Of a DNA stretch of 17,727 bases, positions 6,574 to 15,046 are shown one piece after another. The notes under the pieces are model-generated. The model ran no database searches. It saw only the letters and a program-made list of their open reading frames with translations, and was not told the DNA's origin. The translations under genes were made by a program, and so were the position numbers. The stretch spans positions 1-17,727 of the forward strand of contig CBDUWP010000026.1 in NCBI GenBank assembly GCA_965370955.1. Reading direction: 5' to 3'. The DNA is from CBDUWP01 sp965370955 (GTDB lineage Bacteria; Planctomycetota; Phycisphaerae; Sedimentisphaerales; Anaerobacaceae). Positions within the stretch are counted from its first letter, which is position 1, and each line of letters opens with the position of its first letter.

Positions 6574-8349
6574 TTATACGACTGCTGTTTGCAGCTGTTT
6601 AATCTGTTGATCTATCGTGTTTCGGATATCTATGATCTCTGACATCGAATCTTCTGCTATGTATTTTGCTCTGGCTATCTGCTCTCGAACATCGAGCTTA
6701 AACAAATCGGCAGTGGCAACTCCAGCTTCAATGGCAGCTGACGATTGAGTGTGGAAGTGCATGATGTTTTTCAATAGCTGATACTGTTTCGGAAGGGTCG
6801 TGAATGTGTCGACCTTGTGGAAAGCGTTCTGATGCAAAAAGTCCTCTCTTATCGATCGAGACGTTTCAAGAGAAAGGCGATCGGCAGGGCTAAGTGCTTC
6901 TGCACCAACTAATCGGACAATCTCAATCAAATTCGATTCCTGCTCAAGTAAACCCATCGATGTGGCAATGAGCTGATCCATTTCCTCCGCCATCGGCTTA
7001 TCCTCAAAGCAGTCTTTCAAATACTGCTTGTAAAACGAATAACTCGTTAGCCAATCAATAGCTGGGAAATGACGCTGCTGGGCAAGTCTGGCTTGCAATG
7101 ACCAGAAAACCTTGACAACGTGCAATGTCGCCTGAACAACAGAGTCTGACAAGTCACCGCCGGGAGGGCTAACGGCACCAATGATCGAAAGGCTGCCTTC
7201 TCGTGGTGGATTGCCTAAGCATTCGATGCGGCCGGCTCGTTCGTAAAATGATGCGATCCTCGCGCCAAGATAGGCGGGATAACCCTCTTCTGCCGGCATC
7301 TCTTCAAGCCTTGTCGAAATTTCACGCATGGCTTCTGCCCAGCGACTCGTGCTGTCAGCTAAAATCGCAACAGAATAACCCATGTCACGGAAGTATTCGG
7401 CTATCGTAATGCCTGTGTAAACGGACGCTTCACGAGCGGCTACCGGCATGTTAGATGTGTTGGCAATCAAAATAGAACGCTTCATCAACGGCTCGCCTGA
7501 ACGAGGATCCTTCAACTCAGGAAACTCTGTCAAGACGTCTGTCATCTCATTGCCGCGCTCGCCGCAGCCAACATAAACAACCACCTCTGCATCAACCCAT
7601 TTCGCAAGCTGATGTTGAACGACGGTTTTACCTGTGCCAAATGGGCCCGGTACGCAAGCTGTGCCGCCTCTGGCGATAGGGAAAAATGCGTCAATAACTC
7701 GCTGGCCTGTTACCAGAACGCGGTTGGGATTTAGACGCGATTTATTTCTGCGAGGGGTTCGGACCGGCCATTTCTGCATCATCTGAACGGCGATCTTTTT
7801 ACCGTCTGCGGTAGTGACCTCCGCTATGTCTTCGACTATCGTGAAGTCACCGCCTTTGATCGAACTCAAAGTTCCTTCCACGCCGGCAGGGATCATTATC
7901 TTGTGATTTACAAGTTTGGACTCGTCAACTGTGCCTATAATGTCACCGCCTGATACGGCAGTGCCTGTTTCAGCTGTCGGCTCAAATGTCCATTTCTTTT
8001 CGCGATTAAGGCTGGGAACAGTCGTGCCGCGACTCATAAACTCACCCTCTGCCTCATACAAATTGTTGAGAGGACGCTGAATGCCGTCGTAAATGCTCTC
8101 TATCAATCCGGGGCCAAGCTCTACGCTCAAAGGGGCTTCAGTATTGATGACCGGTTCGCCCGGGCCAACGCCAACTGTTTCTTCATATACCTGAATCGAA
8201 GCTGTGTCGCCGTGCAACTCAACAATCTCGCCAATCAAGCTGTCTTTGCCAACTCGGACAACGTCATACATGCGTGCGCCTGTCATGCCCTCTGCTACAA
8301 CAACGGGGCCGGCAACTTTAATTACTGATCCTTGTCTTGTTTCATCCAT
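6574..8349 (-). CDS. atpA: V-type ATP synthase subunit A (catalytic)
   Basis: A 591-aa catalytic subunit (NtpA). It shows an intact Walker A GPFGTGKT at residues 235-242, GCGERGNEM with the catalytic glutamate region at 261-269, and ADSTSRWAEA (331-340) for the Walker B/downstream strand. The non-homologous insertion (about 110-200) between beta-barrel and nucleotide domain distinguishes V/A-type A subunits from F1 beta. All key catalytic motifs look intact. A Shine-Dalgarno (AAAGG, 8 nt before the ATG) supports the start. It hydrolyses or makes ATP at the A/B interface in the cytoplasmic head. It follows atpF by 25 nt. Confidence 0.98.
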   Translation of the reverse strand: MDETRQGSVIKVAGPVVVAEGMTGARMYDVVRVGKDSLIGEIVELHGDTASIQVYEETVGVGPGEPVINTEAPLSVELGPGLIESIYDGIQRPLNNLYEAEGEFMSRGTTVPSLNREKKWTFEPTAETGTAVSGGDIIGTVDESKLVNHKIMIPAGVEGTLSSIKGGDFTIVEDIAEVTTADGKKIAVQMMQKWPVRTPRRNKSRLNPNRVLVTGQRVIDAFFPIARGGTACVPGPFGTGKTVVQHQLAKWVDAEVVVYVGCGERGNEMTDVLTEFPELKDPRSGEPLMKRSILIANTSNMPVAAREASVYTGITIAEYFRDMGYSVAILADSTSRWAEAMREISTRLEEMPAEEGYPAYLGARIASFYERAGRIECLGNPPREGSLSIIGAVSPPGGDLSDSVVQATLHVVKVFWSLQARLAQQRHFPAIDWLTSYSFYKQYLKDCFEDKPMAEEMDQLIATSMGLLEQESNLIEIVRLVGAEALSPADRLSLETSRSIREDFLHQNAFHKVDTFTTLPKQYQLLKNIMHFHTQSSAAIEAGVATADLFKLDVREQIARAKYIAEDSMSEIIDIRNTIDQQIKQLQTAVV

Positions 8350-8374
8350 TATAGAAACCTTTACTGTTTAGATG

Positions 8375-8698
8375 TTAACTATCTTGTAAAATGTTGATGC
8401 CTGTGGCCATTTTTAATGCGTCGCCCAAAGAACTTGTGGCAAAGCCGCTCGATGAGCCAGTAAACGGAACCACCACAACGCAAGGAGTAGCTTGGCTTTG
8501 GCTTAGTGAAAAAACCTCGTCAACCTGTTCGGCTATGTCCTCTGAAAGCACGATCATGGCATAATTATTTTTGACTATTTCGCGACTGGTAGCCAGCAAC
8601 TCATCTATCGATTCGCCAGCTGGATATACGTCAGCACCTAAAGTAGCAAAAGGCATTACAAAATCATCACTGCCAAATACGGCTATCTTACCTTCCAT
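8375..8698 (-). CDS. atpF: V-type ATP synthase subunit F
   Basis: A 107-aa rotor subunit (NtpF/NtpG family) that binds subunit D. It has the typical opening KIAVFGSDDFVMPFATLGAD and a 'YAMIVLSEDIAEQ' strand-helix, followed by the PFTGSSSG region and a short C-terminal helix, consistent with the small Rossmann-like fold of the family. A moderate AGG lies 9 nt before the ATG. The 56-nt AT-rich gap to atpC contains three ATTAACA motifs on the minus strand, of unknown significance. Confidence 0.92.
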   Translation of the reverse strand: MEGKIAVFGSDDFVMPFATLGADVYPAGESIDELLATSREIVKNNYAMIVLSEDIAEQVDEVFSLSQSQATPCVVVVPFTGSSSGFATSSLGDALKMATGINILQDS

Positions 8699-8754
8699 AA
8701 TTTTTTACCTATGTAAATATGACTGTTAATTATTTTTATTGCTATGTTAATATG

Positions 8755-9792
8755 TTAATTGGGTATTCTGTCCAAAATGAGCTTCTTGTCCAAGTTGTTT
8801 TTCTTGGCTGTCAAAATCAGGCGGACGTTACGTATCTCGGATTCTTTTTTTATTAAATAGGCGATGACCGGTTGATGGCCGGCTGTTATCGCTGTTGTCG
8901 ATTTTAAATAGCCGCCAATGAAAGCATCGCACTGCTTTTCCGTAACCAAAAATGATTGCTCAGCAGTCAAATAGCTGATAGATGATTCAATCAATGAATA
9001 ATAGGGCGTGTTAGCAAAGGTCGCTGATATCGAATCATAATCGAGGTCAAGGCCACGCCGCAATAGCTGTAAACTCAAATAGCCGCCAGACAAAAAGGCA
9101 TCGCGATTGTCACTGTCTCTAAATTTCAAACGCAACATTGTCTTGATGTTCGACAGATCAACCTGAAGTCTAAACAAGCCCTCAAGAAACTCACAACCTA
9201 TCTCTGTGGCTTTGGTTATCTTGTATTGTGATTGGGCATTGTCCAAAGACAAGTCAATTTGCCTGACATCCTTGTTTTGATAATAGGCTAAAACAGCATC
9301 CTCAATCGCCTCACGCATGTGCATGGGCAATGGGCTGTAATCCTCCTGCTCGAAAATCTCTTCAAACTTTTCCGCAGCTATACTGCCATCGTTACTGTAG
9401 TCCTTGCCGATGGGTTTGTCGGTAAGCTTTCTTCGCAAAGCTAATCGCAGATTTGCAAAGTCGTCCCTCTCCAGCAATAAATCCACCAAATCATCGTCAA
9501 CTACCAACTTCTTAAACAGTTGACGCACATCTGTTCGAGCTTGCCGCAAAATCTCCTCGAGCATACTCAAGGTGCCTGTCGAACTGCCGAGATTGTAGGG
9601 CGTTGAGCTTAGTAATTCCACAGCTTGAACAAAATTTTCAGCAGTTGCAAGATCGTGCAAAATATTGCTGCTTAAAAATTGAGTATCCAATGCCCTAACT
9701 CTAGCGCAAGCAAAAGCGTATCGCCAATCCTCTTGGCCAATGGGCGGATAGGTGCAAAAATTCAAAAAGCCCTGTTTAGATGTCTTTATCAT
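8755..9792 (-). CDS. atpC: V-type ATP synthase subunit C (d-type)
   Basis: A 345-aa all-helical funnel subunit (NtpC; equivalent to eukaryotic subunit d) that couples the central rotor shaft to the membrane c-ring. Length and helical character fit, and segments such as 'YAFACARVRALDTQFLS' at the N terminus and 'IAYLIKKESEIRNVRLILTAKKN' at the C terminus are family-typical. It contains no catalytic residues. A Shine-Dalgarno (AGGA, 7 nt before the ATG) overlaps the stop codon of the preceding atpE, only 9 nt away, pointing to coupled translation. Confidence 0.9.
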   Translation of the reverse strand: MIKTSKQGFLNFCTYPPIGQEDWRYAFACARVRALDTQFLSSNILHDLATAENFVQAVELLSSTPYNLGSSTGTLSMLEEILRQARTDVRQLFKKLVVDDDLVDLLLERDDFANLRLALRRKLTDKPIGKDYSNDGSIAAEKFEEIFEQEDYSPLPMHMREAIEDAVLAYYQNKDVRQIDLSLDNAQSQYKITKATEIGCEFLEGLFRLQVDLSNIKTMLRLKFRDSDNRDAFLSGGYLSLQLLRRGLDLDYDSISATFANTPYYSLIESSISYLTAEQSFLVTEKQCDAFIGGYLKSTTAITAGHQPVIAYLIKKESEIRNVRLILTAKKNNLDKKLILDRIPN

Positions 9793-9801
9793 GAAAGTTT
9801 C

Positions 9802-10407
9802 CTAATCTTTACTGTCAGTGCCAAACAAAAAACCACAAAGCTCTATCTCCAACTGCTCACGTGTCTGTTGAAGCAATACCGCTAGCGATGCGTTACTCTT
9901 TATCTTGCCGCGACGCAAAATGAAACCGCCGGCAATGTCAGCTGTGTCACTCGACATACGCAGATTTCCCTTAAAGCCCGGACCCAACTGACGATTCATG
10001 TCCTTGACGAATTTCCTATCGATAATCCGTTCGCCACTGCGACAGATTATCTCTTCATCGCCTGTCTCTATCGACTTGTGCATGACCTTAGTCATAAGAT
10101 CGCGATAATCGTTATCAGAGAGCTTTTGCAACTTTTCGTCGGCTTGAGAGAAAACCTTGTCCAAAATGTCCTTCTTTTCAGCTAACAGCTTTTTGGCTAT
10201 CTCCATTCTGGCTGCTGCTAAAATGTGAGATATTTTCTCTTCTCTAGTCTTCTCGACGAGCTGGGCGGTTTTTTGAGTGTAATCGTCCAACTGCTCTTTA
10301 GAAGCGGCGCCGATCTTGTCAGCTTGCAGTTTGGCCTCTGCTTTGATGCCATTGGCTTTAGCTTGGGCGTCAGACAATATCTTATCAATCACTTGATTTG
10401 TGTTCAT
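9802..10407 (-). CDS. atpE: V-type ATP synthase subunit E (peripheral stalk)
   Basis: A 201-aa peripheral-stalk protein (NtpE). The N-terminal half (about residues 8-100) is a long Ala/Lys/Glu/Gln-rich helix suited to a coiled coil with subunit H, and the C-terminal half is a mixed domain that contacts the A3B3 head. Sequence conservation in this family is low, so the call rests on length, architecture and its place between K and C in the operon. AGG lies 8 nt before the ATG. Confidence 0.85.
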   Translation of the reverse strand: MNTNQVIDKILSDAQAKANGIKAEAKLQADKIGAASKEQLDDYTQKTAQLVEKTREEKISHILAAARMEIAKKLLAEKKDILDKVFSQADEKLQKLSDNDYRDLMTKVMHKSIETGDEEIICRSGERIIDRKFVKDMNRQLGPGFKGNLRMSSDTADIAGGFILRRGKIKSNASLAVLLQQTREQLEIELCGFLFGTDSKD

Positions 10408-10463
10408 GTCAATTACCTACTGTAAATAATTTTTTTGTGATTAGATTCGGCAAAGCTTTAATT

Positions 10464-10946
10464 TTAGCCAACCTGAATGCCTATCATGACTATAAGCAAA
10501 GATACCAAAAATCCCAAAATGGCGTAAAACTCTACTAATGCTGCATAAACCAAGCCAGCTTTGATACCCATCTCAGGTCTTGTCGCACTCATCATAATAG
10601 CGCCTGCGCAAGCCTTGCCCTGATGAATACCGCTGAAAAGGCCGGCAATACCGACAGGCAAACAACCTGCTGCCAGCTGACAGCCAGTGCCAATCGAAAG
10701 ATTCTCGATACCACCTGCAAACATGTTGAGCTTGAGCATGACGAAAAGGCTGATAACCAAACCGTAAATGCCCTGAGTACTGGGAAGCACAACCAGCAAA
10801 GTTGTAAGGCCATATCGCTCGGGCTTTTCGGCCAAAACGCCAGTGGCTGTTCTACCAGCAATGCCCAACCCAATCGAGGAGCCTATACCTGAGACAAATG
10901 TTGCCAAAGCCGCTCCAACTAAGGCGATTGCCATTGCATAATCCAT
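10464..10946 (-). CDS. atpK: V-type ATP synthase subunit K (proteolipid c-ring, Na+-type site)
   Basis: A 160-aa proteolipid with four membrane helices in two hairpins, the fused form found in V-type c-rings. The ion-binding carboxylate is Glu139 in helix 4 (AALVEFYAILGF); helix 2 lacks one and has LPSTQG instead. Aligning by eye to Enterococcus hirae NtpK (recalled), its Na+ ligands L61, T64, Q65, Q110 and E139 correspond here to L54, T57, Q58, Q109 and E139. All are conserved, which argues for Na+ rather than H+ transport. There is a strong Shine-Dalgarno (AAAGG, 8 nt) with a run of seven U just upstream. It follows subunit I after 107 nt, the longest gap in the operon. Confidence 0.95.
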   Translation of the reverse strand: MDYAMAIALVGAALATFVSGIGSSIGLGIAGRTATGVLAEKPERYGLTTLLVVLPSTQGIYGLVISLFVMLKLNMFAGGIENLSIGTGCQLAAGCLPVGIAGLFSGIHQGKACAGAIMMSATRPEMGIKAGLVYAALVEFYAILGFLVSLLIVMIGIQVG

Positions 10947-11003
10947 CTTTTCTACCTTTCTAAAAAAATTTGATGAAACCTTGTAATCTTAAAATTGTGT
11001 ATG

Positions 11004-11029
11004 GCAATCTGCAAAAATAAACAGATTAC
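11004..11029 (-). promoter_or_regulatory. Hairpin in the long gap between subunits I and K
   Basis: In the minus-strand transcript GUAAUCUG (from 11029) pairs with CAGAUUGC (to 11004): eight pairs including one G-U, around a 10-nt U-rich loop. It lacks a T tract directly after the stem, so an mRNA processing or stabilising element seems likelier than a terminator. Downstream are a run of seven U and the AAAGG ribosome binding site of atpK. This resembles the logic by which other ATPase operons raise synthesis of the c subunit, needed in many copies per complex. The function is inferred. Confidence 0.45.
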
Positions 11030-11053
11030 TCACATTAACTATCAATTTGTCAG

Positions 11054-13048
11054 TTATGAATCTTCCTTCTGATTAACCAATACATATTTAGAGGTTCGCG
11101 TTAGAGGTTTGAACTCTGTTCCACCGCCAACGAAGAATTTCGGGAAAAATTCCACAAACTGCAACCTTAAGCTATGTACAAATGAACTCAATATCGATAA
11201 AACCATGTTGAGGGCGTGGCCGCCAACAAAGAACACTGCACCCAAAATAAAGCCAATATAAGGAACGTCCATGACCAGTTTGACCAAGATGTTGACCGCC
11301 ATGCCTAATCCGGCTGTCACCATGCCAAGAGCCATAATGCGGACGTAACTCAATATGTCGCCAAAGTAAAACACTGTGCTGAACAATGCGAAAACGCCGC
11401 CGCCAATTCTACCAGCCATGCCGGACTTACGCTCGGTAAACCAAAATATCATGGCTGCCATCGAAATCGCAACCCATTTGCAAATGCCGACCAAATATAC
11501 GGGCAACATACCAGCAGAAGATAGGCCGAAAACTAATAGCGAATTAAGGAAAATTAGCCATACCAAATAATTGAAAACAGCTGTTGCATAATCTCTGCGT
11601 TTTATGTTATTGACCAGACCAATGCAAAGGGCGAAAATAATCTGAATATAACCCAGTGCTATCGAGATCAAAAAAAATGTCATAGGGCTTTTCATCGGAT
11701 CAAACAGCATGATCTTTTCGCGAACACCATTGATTGCAGTAAAGGCTCCGCTGGATTGAGGAATCATGACCTGAATCGAATCGCCAAACCAACTGCCAGT
11801 CAAAGCACCAGCGATAATCGTCGAAACCGAACAAATCAAGAGCATATAGATAGCTTTTTTATCGCCTTGCAATTTTTTCGTCAGCCACCAAAACACTGCT
11901 GTCATTATTATGCCGTAGCCAGCATCTGTTAGGCAAAGGCCGAAAAATAATGCGAAAAACGGTGTCAAAAAGGCTGTCGGATCAACATCGCCAACGTTCG
12001 GCATACCGTGCAAACGAGTTATTGTTTCAAATGGGGCAACGGCTGCGTTATTCTCTATCTCCATCGGAGGCTGTTCGTCATCAATCAAATCAATCTCGTT
12101 CAAGCTGGAAGCGGAAAATTCGGAAACAAGCTTTTCGAGCTTCTTATAGTTTTTCCGTTTTACCCAACCCTCCAGCAAAACAGCACTATCGGTGGCGGGA
12201 ACCTCTGAGCCTGTTGTGTCTCTGGTCAAAAGATTGCTGTAGTGGTCTGACAAAATCTCAACATCGAGCAGCCGACCGGCTAGTTCATTAGCTAAATTAT
12301 TAGCTGTTTCGATCTGCTGCTGATACGAAGTGATCTTTTGTTTTGTCTTCTCTATATTTTCGGCAACAGAGCCAATCATTGATTCAAAGCTGATAGCTTC
12401 AAAATCGGAGGCTCTTAGTTCTTTGTGGACGCCGGCAGTATCATTGGTTAAGCAAACAGCGATAATTGCGGTTTTATTTCCAGTTTGGCTGACAGTCTCA
12501 ATTTCTGCGCCAATTTCCGAAAGGCTGGCAGAAATCTGTGCTAAATGGCCAACAGGAATAGAGCCTGTGAAAACAGAGGCTTTAGTGAGGTCGGCGAGCT
12601 GTTCCAAAGGCATGTCCAAACCAGCCCAAGGTTGTAAATCAATGAGCCAATCTTCACTGCTTTGGATCTTTGTCTTGAGCAGTTCGATGTTTTCTTGACA
12701 CTCTAAAGCTTGGTCAACAACGCTAAGCAAATTGTCGCCATCATCTGTAACAGCGTTATATTTTTTATCATCAATCTCGATTTTAGGAGCGAAGCCTGAT
12801 ACCGATCCGGCAACAGTCGTATCAAAATTTTGCAGAAACTCGACAGCTTTCGTTATTTTGGTTAAGGTTTCCTCGATATGGCGAGGCTTGGCCCCTGCGT
12901 GTTTGAGATCGGGGTACGCTTTGCTTACCATCGCTTTTTCAGCGTTTAGTATTTGGCAATATCCGCTCTGCTGCAATGCTTCTAATAATTCCGTAATCTG
13001 GCTGCGGTGACTAACTAACATCACCTTTGCCATTTTGGAAATGGCCAT
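11054..13048 (-). CDS. atpI: V-type ATP synthase subunit I (membrane stator, a-type)
   Basis: A 664-aa stator subunit (NtpI) with a cytoplasmic N-terminal half (to about residue 345, with helical stretches) that anchors the peripheral stalks, and a C-terminal membrane half with about seven or eight helices forming the ion half-channels. The two arginines typical of V-type a subunits are present in SYVRIMALG (Arg570) and HSLRLQFVEFF (Arg628), opposite the c-ring carboxylate. I chose the ATG at 13048 (MAISKMAKVMLVSH), which matches how the family begins, over an in-frame TTG two codons upstream; both can use the GAGGGG just before. The start is 6 nt after the stop codon of subunit H. Confidence 0.95.
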   Translation of the reverse strand: MAISKMAKVMLVSHRSQITELLEALQQSGYCQILNAEKAMVSKAYPDLKHAGAKPRHIEETLTKITKAVEFLQNFDTTVAGSVSGFAPKIEIDDKKYNAVTDDGDNLLSVVDQALECQENIELLKTKIQSSEDWLIDLQPWAGLDMPLEQLADLTKASVFTGSIPVGHLAQISASLSEIGAEIETVSQTGNKTAIIAVCLTNDTAGVHKELRASDFEAISFESMIGSVAENIEKTKQKITSYQQQIETANNLANELAGRLLDVEILSDHYSNLLTRDTTGSEVPATDSAVLLEGWVKRKNYKKLEKLVSEFSASSLNEIDLIDDEQPPMEIENNAAVAPFETITRLHGMPNVGDVDPTAFLTPFFALFFGLCLTDAGYGIIMTAVFWWLTKKLQGDKKAIYMLLICSVSTIIAGALTGSWFGDSIQVMIPQSSGAFTAINGVREKIMLFDPMKSPMTFFLISIALGYIQIIFALCIGLVNNIKRRDYATAVFNYLVWLIFLNSLLVFGLSSAGMLPVYLVGICKWVAISMAAMIFWFTERKSGMAGRIGGGVFALFSTVFYFGDILSYVRIMALGMVTAGLGMAVNILVKLVMDVPYIGFILGAVFFVGGHALNMVLSILSSFVHSLRLQFVEFFPKFFVGGGTEFKPLTRTSKYVLVNQKEDS

Positions 13049-13054
13049 GATCAA

Positions 13055-13360
13055 TTAACCCCTCAAGTAATCCATTACTTTTTCTGTGGCATTGTCGAGC
13101 TTATTCTCTACAGATTTCCACAGTTTGCTTTTGTCGTCATCCAACTGGCTGTTAAGCGATTGGGCTTTTTCATTGCCAATGGTAGTAGCCTCAGCGAGAA
13201 TCTCATCAATTGCCTGCAATCTCTTGGCAGAGGCATCTTTCATCGCTGCCTTAAGAGATGTTTCCATCTGATCGATTTCTGTTCGGGCTTGGCTTTTGGC
13301 TTGCTCGACTAGTTCGGCTGCTTGCTGCTCTGAATCCCTAATCTTCTTTATCAATTCCAT
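13055..13360 (-). CDS. V-type ATP synthase subunit H/G-like (peripheral stalk)
   Basis: A 101-aa, highly charged, almost entirely helical protein (Glu/Lys/Ala/Gln-rich with heptad character). It starts 'ELIKKIRDSEQQAAELVEQAKSQAR', which fits the small peripheral-stalk partner of subunit E (AhaH/NtpF/subunit G family). It is the first gene of the operon, directly before subunit I, its expected position. Sequence alone is weakly diagnostic, so the call leans on context. The ATG at 13360 has only a weak GGGG 11 nt upstream. Confidence 0.8.
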   Translation of the reverse strand: MELIKKIRDSEQQAAELVEQAKSQARTEIDQMETSLKAAMKDASAKRLQAIDEILAEATTIGNEKAQSLNSQLDDDKSKLWKSVENKLDNATEKVMDYLRG

Positions 13361-13442
13361 TTGATATCAGACCCCATTTCAAAATCTATTTTCGATTTAC
13401 TCAACCTCTAATCAGGTTTTCGGCTGTCTTGTAAAGAAAAGT

Positions 13443-13473
13443 CAAAAAAAACCAACTATTTTGCCAGTTTTTT
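13443..13473 (-). terminator. Probable terminator after malic enzyme
   Basis: In the minus-strand transcript AAAAAACTGGC pairs with GTTGGTTTTTT across an AAAATA loop (11 pairs, three of them G-U), ending in a T tract. It lies just after the malic-enzyme stop and before the ATPase operon, so the two are probably separate units. Just downstream is a TTGACT -35-like box (13445-13440) but no convincing -10. The ATPase promoter is therefore probably within 13361-13445 but is not resolved. Confidence 0.5.
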
Positions 13474-13484
13474 ATATATTTTTT

Positions 13485-14888
13485 CTAATCAACGTTCCTG
13501 TCCGTCCATGCTTTCGCTACAGCTTTAGCAGTATTGATATGCACGTTTTCATCCAAGATGTCCGGCAGCAGTTCGCCAGCTTTCGCCAAAGATGCAATCA
13601 TTCTTGCAGCTGCAAGTTTCATCGGCATTGTAATATCTTTTGCGCATGAGTCAAGAGCGCCGCGAAAAATTGCCGGATAAGCAAGGGCATTGTTAATGTC
13701 ACGGCCATCGGCTGCTATCGCTGCGCCGGCTTTATAGGCTTGTTCCTTACTAATCTCGCCCTTAGGATTGCTCAAAGGAAAAACTATCGAATTTTTGTTC
13801 ATAGCTGATATCATTTGCTCAGTTACCATGTCGGGACGGGCAACGCCAATGAAAATGTCCATGTCCTTAAAGCCATCTTCAAAGCTTAATTGACTGTTTT
13901 TCTTGTTGGTTATCTTAGCTAACTGATGCTTATAGGGGTTCATTGATTCTGTACGCCCATTCCAGATAGGACCCTTAGAATCGTAAACCACAATGTCATC
14001 TACGCCGAAATCAAGAAGTATTTTACTGATGGCAACGCCGGCTGCGCCTGCGCCGAGCATTATTACTTTGCAATCTTTGGCTTGCTTATCGGTTTGTTTA
14101 AGTCCGTTGATCAAGGCGGCTAAAACCACTGTGGCTGTGCCGTGCTGGTCATCGTGGAAAACTGGAATGTCAAGTCTGTCGATGAGTTTTTCTTCTATCT
14201 CAAAACATTCAGGAGCGGCAATGTCCTCGAGCTGAATCGCGCCGAAACCGCCGGCAATTTTGACTACCGTCTCGACTATTTCGTCAACGTCTTTACTGTC
14301 CACTAATATCGGAAAGGCACTGATGTTCACAAACTCAGCGAAAATGGCGGCCTTGCCCTCCATGACAGGTAGTGACGGAACAGGGCCGATATCGCCGAGC
14401 CCCAAAACTGCTGTGCCGTTAGTGACAATCGCAACCCTGTCGCATATACCTGTGTGGCTTCTGGCGACGGATGGATTTTTAACGATGGCTTCGCAAGTTG
14501 CTGCAACGCCAGGAGTATAGACCATTCTTAAATCTGTCAGGCTCTTAATCGCAACACGGCTCTTAACGTCAATCGTGCCGCGACTGTGAATCTCCATTAT
14601 CTCATCTGTCGATTTTAATAGGGTGACGCCGTCAAGGGATTTAGCTTGTTCGATGATGTTGTCTATCTGCTGCTTCGAGGCAATGTGTAATGTGAAATCG
14701 CGAATCTGTCCGACATCTGTCAAATCGATGAGCTTTATGTCGCCTAAGTGAGCATCGTTTTGGTTAAATAGGTTTAGCAGTTTTGCAGATGCGGCTGTCG
14801 CGATGTTATCTGCGATTTCAAATCGCAACGTATAAATTTCAGCTGTTCCGTAACGCTGCTGCCAGCTAGTGCCTTCTAAATTGATCAT
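13485..14888 (-). CDS. Malic enzyme (oxaloacetate-decarboxylating) with N-terminal ACT domain
   Basis: A 467-aa enzyme converting malate to pyruvate and CO2 with NAD or NADP. Residues of about 12-85 look like an ACT regulatory domain, a known arrangement in a subset of bacterial malic enzymes. The catalytic part follows with VYTPGVA (Tyr124), EGKAAIF (Lys179), metal-site LEDIAAPECFEIE (about 219-231), DDQHGT (246-251) and the dinucleotide-binding GAGAAG (279-284). Cofactor preference cannot be read reliably. I chose the ATG at 14888, preceded by AAAGG at 7 nt, over an in-frame TTG at 14924 that would put the leader repeats partly into coding sequence. There is a promoter and long leader upstream. 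Confidence 0.92.
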   Translation of the reverse strand: MINLEGTSWQQRYGTAEIYTLRFEIADNIATAASAKLLNLFNQNDAHLGDIKLIDLTDVGQIRDFTLHIASKQQIDNIIEQAKSLDGVTLLKSTDEIMEIHSRGTIDVKSRVAIKSLTDLRMVYTPGVAATCEAIVKNPSVARSHTGICDRVAIVTNGTAVLGLGDIGPVPSLPVMEGKAAIFAEFVNISAFPILVDSKDVDEIVETVVKIAGGFGAIQLEDIAAPECFEIEEKLIDRLDIPVFHDDQHGTATVVLAALINGLKQTDKQAKDCKVIMLGAGAAGVAISKILLDFGVDDIVVYDSKGPIWNGRTESMNPYKHQLAKITNKKNSQLSFEDGFKDMDIFIGVARPDMVTEQMISAMNKNSIVFPLSNPKGEISKEQAYKAGAAIAADGRDINNALAYPAIFRGALDSCAKDITMPMKLAAARMIASLAKAGELLPDILDENVHINTAKAVAKAWTDRNVD

Positions 14889-14922
14889 TGTTTTACCTTT
14901 GTACCGTAATGCCGTAGCCGGC

Positions 14923-14952
14923 AAAAGTTACCTAGTTAAAAGTTACCTAGTT
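14923..14952. repeat. Two perfect tandem copies of a 15-bp unit in the malic-enzyme leader
   Basis: AAAAGTTACCTAGTT occurs twice back to back (14923-14937 and 14938-14952), followed by AAA as the start of a third copy. It lies 35 bp upstream of the malic-enzyme ATG and downstream of its predicted promoter, hence in the 5' leader. The copies are identical, suggesting either recent slippage or paired binding sites. Confidence 0.85.
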
Positions 14953-14983
14953 AAATGAAAATCAAGCTAAGAACAAAGGCGTG

Positions 14984-15012
14984 ATTATAAACAAAATTTT
15001 TCTTTTTGCTAA
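14984..15012 (-). promoter_or_regulatory. Putative promoter of malic enzyme
   Basis: On the minus strand TTAGCA (15012-15007, 4/6) and a perfect TATAAT (14989-14984) are 17 nt apart. Transcription would begin near 14977, giving a leader of about 90 nt that contains the 15-bp tandem repeats. Confidence 0.6.
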
Positions 15013-15046
15013 CAAAAAATTTCATATTTATCAGCTGATGTGTGTA

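Noticed and set aside
8699..8754. AT-rich gap between atpC and atpF as an internal promoter
   Set aside because: Several ATTAACA motifs are present, but no convincing -35/-10 pair could be assigned.
14889..14924. TTG start extending malic enzyme by 12 codons
   Set aside because: The ATG at 14888 has an AAAGG at ideal spacing; the TTG version would read into the tandem repeats and has no better site.
15030..15039. 10-bp palindrome ATCAGCTGAT after the GGDEF stop, as a terminator
   Set aside because: Too short, with no loop; no terminator claim is justified.
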